A DNA stretch of 64,000 nt, from NCBI GenBank assembly GCA_020442425.1, contig JAGRKB010000040.1:1-64000 (forward strand), given 5' to 3'. This DNA comes from Alphaproteobacteria bacterium (GTDB taxonomy: Bacteria; Pseudomonadota; Alphaproteobacteria; Micavibrionales; Micavibrionaceae). The notes beneath the pieces were generated by a model, which searched no databases, was not told where the DNA came from, and was given only the letters and a program-made list of their open reading frames with translations. Shown piece by piece: positions 8,781 through 15,462 of this stretch. Numbering within the stretch: the stretch's first letter is position 1; every line of letters starts with the position of its first letter. The translations under genes and the position numbers were made by a program.

Positions 8781-10108
8781 TACAAAATCTCTTTTAAAGC
8801 GGCAATAAGTGCATTGATATCTTCATCGGTCGTCATTTCGGTGGCTGTTACCAAGATTTTATTTCCGTCTAGCGGCAGGCCGGCAATGATCTTTTTATCT
8901 AATAGTTTTTGGCACATATCTTTTGCGCCCATTGGCGTTTCAATGACGAATTCGTTAAAGAATGTGTCATTTACTATTTTGATGCTGCTGATTTGAGAGA
9001 GCGCGTCTGCCAGATCACAGGCGCGTTCATGGTTTAGGCGCGCCAATTGTTTTAGTCCCTCTTCTCCCAGCAAAGCGGCATGGACTGTGAAAGCCAAAGC
9101 GCAGAGGCCTTGATTGGTGCAAATATTTGAGGTCGCTTTTTCGCGGCGGATGTGTTGTTCGCGGGTCGAGAGCGTGAGAACAAATCCGCGCTGGCCGTCT
9201 GCATCTACGGTTTCTCCGCACAGACGACCCGGCATCTGGCGCAGATATTCCTGTTTACAGGCAAAGAATCCGAGATGCGGGCCACCATAAGACATAGGGA
9301 TACCGATACTTTGAGCTTCTCCGCAGACGATATCGGCGTCCGTTGGCGCAGGCAGCAACCCCAGAGACACAATCTCTGTAATCACGACAATTAATTTTGC
9401 GCCAATGGCATCACATTTCTTTTTCCAGTCTGCATAGGCGTGTGGCTTGCCTAAGAAATCGGGGGACTGGACGATAATCGCCGCAATATCACTCAAACTG
9501 TCATCCTGAGGCAATGCCGAAGGATCTCCCTTTAGTTTTTCCAAGAGAGATTCTTCCGCCGGATCAAGCCCGGCGTCAGAATGACAATTCTGTGATCCAA
9601 TATAACTTTCCAGTACTTCGCGGTAATGGGAGTGAAGTTCTGTGCCGATCATCACTTTTTCTCGGCCTGTTATGCGCATCGCCATCAATGCGGCTTCAGT
9701 GCATGAGGTTGCACCATCATACATTGAGGCGTTCGCAACATCCATTCCGGTTAGGCGCGCGATAAAAGTCTGAAATTCGAAAATGACTTGAAGCGTACCC
9801 TGTGCCATTTCCGGTTGATACGGCGTGTAAGATGTCAGAAATTCAGAGCGCTGAATGATGTAATCAACCGTAGCAGGAATATGGTGACGATAGACACCTG
9901 CTCCTAAAAAGAACGGTGCCTCATTCGCCGCTTGGTTTTTGGAAGCGAACGCTGCCATAAAACGTTCGACTTCCATTTCGCCTTGATGATCGGGGAGATC
10001 ATAATTATCTGCTTTTGGTAGAGCCTTAAATAAATCATCGGTTGATTGCACTCCGACTGATTTTAGCATCTCGGCGCGGTCTTGTTGGGTCAACGGCAGG
10101 TAACGCAT
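8780..10108 (-). CDS. gcvPA: Glycine dehydrogenase (decarboxylating) subunit 1
   Basis: This 442-residue protein is the N-terminal half of the split P-protein, partner of GcvPB. The family pattern is clear: FLGAGVYRHHIPATVD, SYTPYQPEMAQGTLQVIFEFQT and YDGATSCTEAALMA. An unusual stretch at about residues 174-206 (CHSDAGLDPAEES to PQDDSLS) is encoded by a palindromic repeat at 9499-9586 (listed separately). It sits in the variable segment before the IIVQSPDFLG strand, so the enzyme may tolerate it. The start is five bases after the gcvH stop. Confidence 0.93.
   Translation of the reverse strand: MRYLPLTQQDRAEMLKSVGVQSTDDLFKALPKADNYDLPDHQGEMEVERFMAAFASKNQAANEAPFFLGAGVYRHHIPATVDYIIQRSEFLTSYTPYQPEMAQGTLQVIFEFQTFIARLTGMDVANASMYDGATSCTEAALMAMRITGREKVMIGTELHSHYREVLESYIGSQNCHSDAGLDPAEESLLEKLKGDPSALPQDDSLSDIAAIIVQSPDFLGKPHAYADWKKKCDAIGAKLIVVITEIVSLGLLPAPTDADIVCGEAQSIGIPMSYGGPHLGFFACKQEYLRQMPGRLCGETVDADGQRGFVLTLSTREQHIRREKATSNICTNQGLCALAFTVHAALLGEEGLKQLARLNHERACDLADALSQISSIKIVNDTFFNEFVIETPMGAKDMCQKLLDKKIIAGLPLDGNKILVTATEMTTDEDINALIAALKEIL
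9499..9586. repeat. Palindromic repeat element inside gcvPA
   Basis: Outer arms TGTCATCCTGA (9499-9509) and TCAGAATGACA (9576-9586) pair at 10 of 11 positions. Inside, an arm near GAAGGATCTC (9519-9528) pairs with GAGATTCTTC (9547-9556) at 9 of 10. Two side hairpins lie between the outer and inner stems: GGC-AAT-GCC and a CGCCGG/CCGGCG hairpin (9557-9575). The whole folds as a branched cruciform. It resembles intergenic palindromes common in many proteobacteria, but here it is in frame within a conserved enzyme gene. Confidence 0.8.
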
Positions 10109-10113
10109 TCTTT

Positions 10114-10485
10114 TTAATCCACGGTTTTCAAATAGTCTTTATAGGCGGCTTCATCCATTAAGCCGGCAAGCTCATCCGCACTGGTGATCTTGAATTTGGC
10201 GATCCATCCGTCTGTGTCAGATTTCAAAAGATCAAAATCATTTTCGAGTGCGTCATTCACGGCGACGACTTCGCCGCTCACAGGCGTGTAGACTTCTGCT
10301 GCGGTTTTAACGGACTCTACAACTGCAAAGTTTGCGCCCTTGGTGTAGCTTGCTCCCATTTTTGGCAATTCGATAAACACCAAATCCCCTAGCGCATGTT
10401 GGGCATATTCAGTAATTCCAATCACGGCAACATCGTTGCCTTCAAGCTTGACCCATTCGTGATCTTTGGTGAATTTAGTTGTCAT
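10114..10485 (-). CDS. gcvH: Glycine cleavage system H protein
   Basis: This 123-residue lipoyl carrier shuttles the aminomethyl group from the P-protein to GcvT and electrons to the L-protein. The lipoylated lysine is in VESVKTAAEVYTP (about residue 63), and the flanking hairpin and FDLLKSDTDGWIAK segment are typical. Length is normal. It lies between the GIY-YIG cassette upstream and gcvPA five bases downstream. The lipoamide dehydrogenase (L-protein) gene is not in this window. Confidence 0.96.
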   Translation of the reverse strand: MTTKFTKDHEWVKLEGNDVAVIGITEYAQHALGDLVFIELPKMGASYTKGANFAVVESVKTAAEVYTPVSGEVVAVNDALENDFDLLKSDTDGWIAKFKITSADELAGLMDEAAYKDYLKTVD

Positions 10486-10502
10486 GTTCCGCTCTCTCCT
10501 TT

Positions 10503-10529
10503 GTCATCCCCGCGTAGGCGGGGATCCGG
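10503..10529 (+). repeat. 27-bp REP-like repeat, left copy
   Basis: It begins GTCATCCCCGCGTAGG, carries the 6-bp stem CCCCGC/GCGGGG and ends GATCCGG. It is a perfect inverted match to 10840-10866. It lies at the 3' end of the nuclease gene and 17 bp upstream of gcvH, close to where gcvH's ribosome site must be. Confidence 0.9.
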
Positions 10530-10823
10530 TCAAAATAAACTTTCGTACAAACCTTTCCAATCCGGATTCATTTCTTCAATGACCCGCATTTTCCAGACCC
10601 TATTCCATTTCTTCAGTCTTTTTTCTCTCAATATAGCCTGTTCGATAGACTGGTACTGCTCATAATAAACCAGAGTTTTCACTCCATGTTTTGTTGTAAA
10701 GTCACAATTTATATTGTTTTTATGCTCTGAAACTCTCTTTACTAAATCAGATGTTACACCTACATAAAATGTACTATTTCGTGCCTTGGCCAAAATATAA
10801 ACATAAAAAATATCCTTACTCAT
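10530..10823 (-). CDS. GIY-YIG domain nuclease (URI/YhbQ-like)
   Basis: This is a 97-residue single-domain protein. The GIY-YIG signature is FYVYILAKARNSTFYVGVTSDLVKRV (residues 5-30), with the conserved Arg at 29 and a downstream Glu/Asn region. Family members are small endonucleases. I chose the ATG at 10823 because the longer frame starting at 10868 translates the inverted repeat itself (SSPRRRGSG), a common annotation artefact for this family. The ORF ends directly at the left repeat. The upstream and downstream repeats make it the only gene of a small bounded cassette. Confidence 0.85.
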   Translation of the reverse strand: MSKDIFYVYILAKARNSTFYVGVTSDLVKRVSEHKNNINCDFTTKHGVKTLVYYEQYQSIEQAILREKRLKKWNRVWKMRVIEEMNPDWKGLYESLF

Positions 10824-10839
10824 ATCATACAACTCTTTG

Positions 10840-10866
10840 CCGGATCCCCGCCTACGCGGGGATGAC
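10840..10866 (-). repeat. 27-bp REP-like repeat, right copy
   Basis: It is the exact reverse complement of 10503-10529, including the CCCCGC/GCGGGG hairpin. It ends two bases before the gcvT stop codon, so it also abuts the end of gcvT and could act as a partial transcription or mRNA-processing barrier. Confidence 0.9.
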
Positions 10867-10868
10867 AA

Positions 10869-11918
10869 TTACAATTTTTTCGTACGTGGTTTTAAAAATG
10901 GCATTGATGAAACTTTTGCGGGGATCAATCTTCCGCGAACGTCAATATCGACCTCCGTATTGGTGAGCGCATAATCCAATGGCAGATAAGCCTGTCCGAT
11001 TGAGGCTTTTAATGTCGGCGAAAACCCTCCACTTGTCAGCACTCCGATTTCCTTTCCGTCTTTGGATTTTACAAGAGAGCCTTCGCGCGCGACACCTTTA
11101 TCTGTCAGCATAATTCCAACACGTTTATATGTTGGTTCCGGCATTGATTCTTTCGCGTCTTTCCGCATAACCCAGCCGAGATCGGCTTCGAGGGGCGTGG
11201 TGGTTGCGTCAATATCATGTCCATAGAGGCAGTATCCCATTTCAAGACGCAGAGAATCCCGAGCCGCTAATCCGATTGGTTTGACGCGGTCGTCTGAGAG
11301 TAATTTATTCCAAACCTCTTCGGCATTATCATTGGGGACGGAGATTTCAAAACCATCTTCTCCTGTATAGCCAAGGCGTGAAACAAACATGGTATAATCT
11401 TTAAACCACAGTCCCATATAAGGAACGTCAGCCAGATCAATACCAAGTGTGTCGCGCATGACGGCTTCGGCTTCGGGGCCTTGAAGCGCCATGAGCGCCC
11501 AATCCTCAAAATAGGTGAATTCTTGTTCGGCAGTCAGGTTGGATTTCATCCAAGCGATATCTTTATCTTTGCATCCGGCATTGATCACCATGTGAAACTC
11601 ATCTTCACCGGTTTTGGTCACCATCAGATCATCAATAATGCCGTTTTGATCGTTTATTAGGACAGTGTATTTGGCGCGGTTTACTCCCAACTTTTCGAAA
11701 GACGATGGGGTAAGCTTTTGAAGCAAGTCTTGCGTGCCTTTTCCTTTGATGGACACTTGCCCCATGTGGGAGACATCAAAAAGACCAGCATGATCGCGTA
11801 CCCATTCATGTTCTTTGAGGACACCAAGATCATAGTAAAGCGGCATGTCATAGCCAGCAAACTCCCCCATCTTGGCGTTTAAGTTTTTGTGCGCAGAATG
11901 GAGGGCAGTTTGTTTCAT
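10869..11918 (-). CDS. gcvT: Aminomethyltransferase (glycine cleavage T protein)
   Basis: This 349-residue protein transfers the methylene group from aminomethyl-lipoyl-GcvH to tetrahydrofolate, releasing ammonia. Family features are the N-terminal GxxxLFDVSHMGQ, the folate-pocket MALQGPEAE region, GYTGEDGFEI and LAARDSLRLEMGYCLYGHDI. Length is slightly short but within the family range. It is the second gene of the operon, 12 bases after purS. Confidence 0.96.
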   Translation of the reverse strand: MKQTALHSAHKNLNAKMGEFAGYDMPLYYDLGVLKEHEWVRDHAGLFDVSHMGQVSIKGKGTQDLLQKLTPSSFEKLGVNRAKYTVLINDQNGIIDDLMVTKTGEDEFHMVINAGCKDKDIAWMKSNLTAEQEFTYFEDWALMALQGPEAEAVMRDTLGIDLADVPYMGLWFKDYTMFVSRLGYTGEDGFEISVPNDNAEEVWNKLLSDDRVKPIGLAARDSLRLEMGYCLYGHDIDATTTPLEADLGWVMRKDAKESMPEPTYKRVGIMLTDKGVAREGSLVKSKDGKEIGVLTSGGFSPTLKASIGQAYLPLDYALTNTEVDIDVRGRLIPAKVSSMPFLKPRTKKL

Positions 11919-11930
11919 TTTATGCTCTTT

Positions 11931-12164
11931 CTAGGCGACTAAAGTTACTTCAAAGTCTTCTGTAACAGGATTGGCCAGAAGCTTTTGGCACATTTCTTTG
12001 ATGCGCGTTTCGGATGTTCCTTCAGGAACTTCGATCTCGATAAATTTTCCTTGGTGAACGTCTCCCACTTCTGCAAAGCCAAGATTATGGAGGGCGCTTT
12101 CAATGGCTTTCCCTTGTGGGTCAAGAACGCCTTTTCTGAGTGTTACTTTTACAATTGCTTTCAT
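11931..12164 (-). CDS. purS: Phosphoribosylformylglycinamidine synthase subunit PurS
   Basis: This 77-residue protein is the small bridging subunit of the PurSLQ complex (fourth step of purine synthesis). The start MKAIVKVTLRKGVLDPQGKA, the central GDVHQGKFIEIEV and the CQKLLANPV segment are diagnostic. In alphaproteobacteria purS normally lies directly between purC and purQ. Here it heads the glycine cleavage operon on the opposite strand from purQ and purL, 12 bases before gcvT. Glycine-derived one-carbon units feed purine synthesis, so co-expression makes metabolic sense. Confidence 0.95.
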   Translation of the reverse strand: MKAIVKVTLRKGVLDPQGKAIESALHNLGFAEVGDVHQGKFIEIEVPEGTSETRIKEMCQKLLANPVTEDFEVTLVA

Positions 12165-12276
12165 TCTATTTCCTTTTATTTACAGTTTTGTATTTTTAAC
12201 GCGAAGCTCCGAAGAAACGAAGAGTTTTTTTCGTGTTTATATTTCTTTTATAGTAATTTTAAATAAGAATAGGACA

Positions 12277-12394
12277 CCCTCACCCACTCGGGTAAGGCTT
12301 TTACAAAGCCGACCCTCCTTCCCCTCTCCCTTCGAGGGAGAGGGATGAGAAGGCTTAGCGGGCGTAAGCTTGCTTAGCCGAAGCTGGGTGAGGG
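12277..12394. repeat. Palindromic intergenic repeat with CCCTCACCCA ends
   Basis: Ten-base perfect arms (12277-12286 and 12385-12394, CCCTCACCCA/TGGGTGAGGG) bound a 118-bp element. At its centre is a 10-bp perfect hairpin CCCTCTCCCT-TCG-AGGGAGAGGG (12322-12344). A further imperfect stem uses GGCTTAGC/GCTTAGCC (12352-12379). The nested symmetrical layout is typical of dispersed palindromic repeats in proteobacterial genomes. Confidence 0.8.
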
Positions 12395-12436
12395 GGAAAT
12401 ATAAATGTCCGGTTTTTAGTAGAATGACTATATATT

Positions 12437-12501
12437 AACTACAGAGTCCGCAGAGATAAATAGGAATATAAAACTCTGAGCACTCTGTTTCCTCTGTAGT
12501 T
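12437..12501. repeat. Inverted repeat AACTACAGAG/CTCTGTAGTT
   Basis: Ten-base perfect arms (12437-12446 and 12492-12501) enclose a second stem CGCAGAG / CTCTGAG near 12449-12480. The design, repeated xGGAG/xAGAG units facing their complements, resembles the element at 35133-35199, although the sequences differ. Confidence 0.65.
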
Positions 12502-12514
12502 TTAATGTTTCCTC

Positions 12515-12547
12515 TGGATTGCTTCGGGCTTATGCCCTCGCAATGAC
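12515..12547. repeat. Short palindrome ATTGC...GCAAT
   Basis: The stem ATTGC (12518-12522) / GCAAT (12540-12544) continues as GGGC (12526-12529) / GCCC (12534-12537) with a small internal loop. The flanking GGATTGCTTCG and CTCGCAATGAC look like a known type of dispersed intergenic palindrome. Confidence 0.6.
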
Positions 12548-12596
12548 ACTTTTATTTCCTTCGGGTCTTCGATCCTACGCGTTATTTATTCCTACT

Positions 12597-13475
12597 CTAT
12601 TTCCACGGTTTGGACGGAGATGATTTGTTCACGGAGCGGAGTTTACGTTCTCTCGCCAGTTCATTTTCAATTTCCCCCAAAGAGGATGCAATTTGCTCAT
12701 CAACATTGCCACCCTGGATAATGCCCGTATCAGGGATCAAACCAAAGCGTTTGGCGATATCCTGATACGCCTCTATGACTCCTCCCATGTCCTGATGGAA
12801 GCGGTCTTTGTCCATTTTTTCGTTGGTTTTTTCATCCCATAGTCGGCAATTGTCCGGAGAGATTTCATCTGCCAACAAAATGTATATTTCGTCATACTCA
12901 CCATAGAGTTTTCCGAACTCTATTTTAAAATCCACCAGTTTGACCCCGATGCCGGTAAACAAGCCGGATAGGTAGTCGTTTATTCTCCAAGCTTGGGATA
13001 CTATTTCTTCCAGCTCGTACGGGTCGGCCCACCCCATGTTCAGGATGTGGTTTTCTCCGACCATCGGGTTTCCAAGCTCATCATTTTTGTAGTAAAACTC
13101 GATGAGTGGGAAGTTCAGCGCTGCCCCTTCCTTTAGACCGAATTTTGTGACCATTGATCCGGCTGCGACATTTCGCACCACGATCTGGAACGGGTACATT
13201 TCAACCTGACGGATGAGCTGCTCCCTCATATTGAGGGATTTCAGGAAGTGGGTCGGGATGCCCATTGCCTCCAGTTTTGTCATGATATGCGCGGAAATCC
13301 TGTTGTTCAGAACGCCTTTCCCCGCAATCAACTCCTTCTTTCCGTCTTTACGTGAGGTCGCATCGTCCTTGAAATACTGGATGTAAGTTCCCGGCTCCGG
13401 CCCCTCGAACAGGGTCTTGTCTTTACCGTCATAAATGACTTTGCGACGGGATAAATTGATACCGGAAAAAAGCAT
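12597..13475 (-). CDS. purC: Phosphoribosylaminoimidazole-succinocarboxamide synthase (SAICAR synthetase)
   Basis: This 292-residue protein joins aspartate to CAIR in purine synthesis. Core motifs are IYDGKDKTLFEG near the N-terminus, the VVRNVAAGS strand, LVDFKIEFGK and LADEISPDNCRLWD. It is about 40 residues longer than the short alphaproteobacterial form, with the extra length at the C-terminus (a basic, Ser-rich tail). AAAAGGAC precedes the ATG. It is divergent from the first DUF1476 gene, and purS lies downstream on the same strand across the repeat-rich gap. Confidence 0.94.
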   Translation of the reverse strand: MLFSGINLSRRKVIYDGKDKTLFEGPEPGTYIQYFKDDATSRKDGKKELIAGKGVLNNRISAHIMTKLEAMGIPTHFLKSLNMREQLIRQVEMYPFQIVVRNVAAGSMVTKFGLKEGAALNFPLIEFYYKNDELGNPMVGENHILNMGWADPYELEEIVSQAWRINDYLSGLFTGIGVKLVDFKIEFGKLYGEYDEIYILLADEISPDNCRLWDEKTNEKMDKDRFHQDMGGVIEAYQDIAKRFGLIPDTGIIQGGNVDEQIASSLGEIENELARERKLRSVNKSSPSKPWK

Positions 13476-13627
13476 GCGTTTTTTGTCCTTTTGCTCTTAT
13501 TTTTCAGCCTTTTTTCAAGGCGCGTTAAGTCTTTGGTTAGAGTTCCTTGGTATAACAGAAGATATGCTTCTAGCAAATATTATTCAGACCTTTACAGGCA
13601 TTTTTTAGAACAGGAGAATGACCCCAA

Positions 13628-13957
13628 ATGCAAGATGTTATGTCTATGAACGACCTCGGGAAAGCCATTGAGACCAAATTTGCCATGGATCAGGAACTCG
13701 CATTTAAAATCGAGAACCAGACCCAGATTTTGGTGGCCGAATGGGCTGCGGAACGAATTGGCCTTGATCCTGACAGCTCAAAGAAATTTGTGGTCGAACT
13801 GGGCGAGTGGAGCCTTCAGCCCTCTCATAACAAGGATTTTAAAACCCGTCTTATGGCAGATTTCTCCGCTAATGGGGTCGAAATCTCGGAAAATGCACTG
13901 GAGCGCTTGATCGAACTTAAGCGACAACAAGTTAAACGCAAATATTTGGCTTCTTAG
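13628..13957 (+). CDS. DUF1476 protein, F1-ATPase zeta-inhibitor-like (paralog 1)
   Basis: This 109-residue helical protein of the DUF1476 family includes the zeta subunit that inhibits ATP hydrolysis by F1-ATPase in Paracoccus. The pattern AIETKFAMDQELAFKIENQTQILVAEWAAERIGL matches the N-terminal inhibitory helix. It is preceded by AGGAG (13611-13615), and an extended -10 (TGGTATAAC, 13548-13556) is a possible promoter. It is followed by a terminator, so it is transcribed apart from its paralog. The two copies are clearly diverged. Confidence 0.85.
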   Translation: MQDVMSMNDLGKAIETKFAMDQELAFKIENQTQILVAEWAAERIGLDPDSSKKFVVELGEWSLQPSHNKDFKTRLMADFSANGVEISENALERLIELKRQQVKRKYLAS

Positions 13958-13978
13958 TCTTTTATTATCCTCTTTATA

Positions 13979-14004
13979 AGGGCGGGGTTTTCCTGCCCTT
14001 TTCT
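13979..14004 (+). terminator. Terminator after first DUF1476 gene
   Basis: The stem AAGGGC / GCCCTT, extended by GGG-TTTT-CCT, is followed by TTCTATTTTC. The T-run is imperfect but the hairpin is strong. Confidence 0.6.
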
Positions 14005-14031
14005 ATTTTCTCTCCAAGATTTGTTTTTTTA

Positions 14032-14060
14032 TTGGACGCAAGCGGGAAGGTCTATATATT
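14032..14060 (+). promoter_or_regulatory. Promoter for second DUF1476 gene
   Basis: TTGGAC (14032-14037) and TATATT (14055-14060) are separated by 17 bp. The gene starts at 14108, leaving a leader of about 40 bases. Confidence 0.6.
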
Positions 14061-14107
14061 GACGACCGAAGCAGACTAAAACTCAAGGGTAAAAGGACTT
14101 AAAGACT

Positions 14108-14437
14108 ATGGCTTTAGATGAACGCAAAGACGCCGCAGAAAAGAAATTCGAACTGGATCAACAGGCCTTGTTCAAGGTTGAAGCTCGTGCCAGCAAGCTG
14201 GTTGGGGCTTGGGCGGGTGAGAAAATGGGGCTTTCCGGTTCCGAACTCGAAGCCTACGCCAAGGATGTTGTTATCGCCAATCTCGATGAGCCAGGCTATG
14301 ACGACGTAAAACGCAAGTTGATTAGCGATTTCTCCCAATCAGAGACCGCTTTCGAAGAGAGCGAAATTGACCACATGATTTCCAAATATGTGCTGTTGGC
14401 TACCGAGCAGATTGCCGAAGAAGCCCAGAAAGTCTAA
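14108..14437 (+). CDS. DUF1476 protein, F1-ATPase zeta-inhibitor-like (paralog 2)
   Basis: This 109-residue protein is the closer match to canonical zeta subunits: the N-terminus FDERKDAAEKKFELD-type segment is present as MALDERKDAAEKKFELDQQ, followed by KVEARASKLVGAWAGEKMGL and a C-terminal helical bundle. Expected role: binds F1 and blocks ATP hydrolysis. It has its own promoter and a strong terminator, so it forms a single-gene unit. Whether both paralogs act on the ATPase is unknown. Confidence 0.9.
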   Translation: MALDERKDAAEKKFELDQQALFKVEARASKLVGAWAGEKMGLSGSELEAYAKDVVIANLDEPGYDDVKRKLISDFSQSETAFEESEIDHMISKYVLLATEQIAEEAQKV

Positions 14438-14465
14438 TGATATTGCCTCTTAATTGCAGACAATA

Positions 14466-14494
14466 AAAAAAGCCCGTTCGCGGGCCTTTTTTTA
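14466..14494 (+). terminator. Strong terminator after second DUF1476 gene
   Basis: The hairpin GCCCG-TTCG-CGGGC (14472-14485) is followed by a run of seven T, with matching A residues upstream. The stable TTCG tetraloop and long U-tract make this a textbook intrinsic terminator, possibly bidirectional. Confidence 0.9.
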
Positions 14495-14769
14495 TTATTG
14501 ATTTTATTGGTATTTCCCTGAGTCAACCCGCTGAGGCTTTTCTATAAGCCCATCCGGTTTTTTTATAATCAGACCCTCTAAAAATCTGCATATAATATTT
14601 CGTACTATGGTTTTTTCCTTTTACGCAATAAAAAAATAAGCTTAACTTCAAAAAAATGATATTATTTCCGTAATATTTTAAATTCCTTTCAAATCAGGCT
14701 TTTAATGTTACTTTTTTTGCAGTACAGTCCTATAACTCTACGCAATCATTATATAAATTAGGTTCACAG
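14495..14769. other. AT-rich non-coding leader ahead of purQ
   Basis: About 275 bp with no supported ORF. It contains long A and T runs and, close to purQ, a candidate promoter. I see no purine riboswitch core and no clear operator. The 5' half (14521-14565) has short GC-rich patches that do not form a convincing hairpin. Confidence 0.5.
14708..14736 (+). promoter_or_regulatory. Candidate promoter for purQ
   Basis: TTACTT (14708-14713) and TATAAC (14731-14736) lie 17 bp apart. Transcription would start near 14743, about 27 bases before the purQ ATG. The -35 is only a partial match. Confidence 0.4.
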
Positions 14770-15459
14770 ATGAAATCAGCGATTATCGTCTTTCCCGGTA
14801 CAAATCGTGAGAAAGATATGCAAATGGCCATTCAACATGTCTCCGGTCATGCACCTTCCTTGGTTTGGCATAAGGATACTTCTCTTCCTGAGTGCGATTT
14901 AATGGTTTTGCCAGGTGGTTTTTCATACGGAGACTATTTGCGCTGTGGTGCAATGGCGGCCCACTCCCCTATTATGAAAGAAGTCATTGCACGCGCAAAA
15001 AAAGGTGTTCGTCTACTGGCTGTGTGTAACGGATTCCAGATGCTGGTTGAAACCGGATTGGTTCCGGGGGCGTTGCTTCACAACCGCTCTTTAAAGTTTA
15101 TCTGCAAACAAGTTCACTTGCGGGCTGAAAATACTTCTACAGAATTCACCAAGTCTTTCACACCTTCGCAAGTATTTCAGGTTCCTGTGGCTCACGGTGA
15201 GGGAAATTATTTTGTTGATGCTGATGGTTTGAAGGCTATGAAAGATCATGACCAGATTGCATTCCGTTACTGTACAGCCGATGGTCAGATCACAGAGGAC
15301 TCTAACCCAAACGGGTCTCTTGAAAATATTGCAGGAGTCTTTAATACCGAGAAAACCATTCTCGGGATGATGCCCCACCCTGAAGATTCAGTCGTTACAC
15401 ATGCAAATTCAAAAGACGGAACACCACTATTTAAAAGCATTGTAGAGGCCTTAGCTTAA
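14770..15459 (+). CDS. purQ: Phosphoribosylformylglycinamidine synthase subunit PurQ
   Basis: This 229-residue class I glutamine amidotransferase supplies ammonia to PurL. The nucleophile is the Cys in LLAVCNGFQML (about residue 86), and the His/Glu of the triad are in MMPHPED near the C-terminus. VLPGGFSYGDYLRCG is the typical oxyanion region. The gene leads a plus-strand run towards purL, but a secreted protein, a DUF1653 gene and an acetyltransferase lie between them. Confidence 0.96.
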   Translation: MKSAIIVFPGTNREKDMQMAIQHVSGHAPSLVWHKDTSLPECDLMVLPGGFSYGDYLRCGAMAAHSPIMKEVIARAKKGVRLLAVCNGFQMLVETGLVPGALLHNRSLKFICKQVHLRAENTSTEFTKSFTPSQVFQVPVAHGEGNYFVDADGLKAMKDHDQIAFRYCTADGQITEDSNPNGSLENIAGVFNTEKTILGMMPHPEDSVVTHANSKDGTPLFKSIVEALA

Positions 15460-15462
15460 ATC

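Larger units (their letters stand above)
10503..10866. mobile_element. Putative REP-bounded GIY-YIG cassette
   Basis: A 27-bp sequence at 10503-10529 recurs as a perfect inverted copy at 10840-10866. Each copy contains a hairpin CCCCGC-GTAG-GCGGGG. The 310 bp between them is almost exactly filled by one GIY-YIG nuclease gene. The cassette sits between gcvT and gcvH, where the operon is otherwise tightly packed. No target duplication is evident in the flanks. The layout resembles a REP doublet with a captive nuclease; mobility is inferred, not shown. Confidence 0.65.
12165..12596. other. Repeat-rich intergenic region between purS and purC
   Basis: This 432-bp gap has no convincing ORF. From the purS side it contains the purS leader with an AAAGGAAA ribosome site, then three separate palindromic elements (12277-12394, 12437-12501, 12515-12547), each listed below. 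I looked for a glycine or purine riboswitch ahead of purS and saw no recognisable core. Confidence 0.7.

Noticed and set aside
10824-10868. Longer N-terminus for the GIY-YIG nuclease
   Set aside because: The extra residues are translation of the inverted repeat, and the GIY-YIG domain starts right after the ATG at 10823.
12165-12275. Glycine or purine riboswitch ahead of purS
   Set aside because: No recognisable aptamer core of either type; the leader is AT-rich with only a ribosome site.
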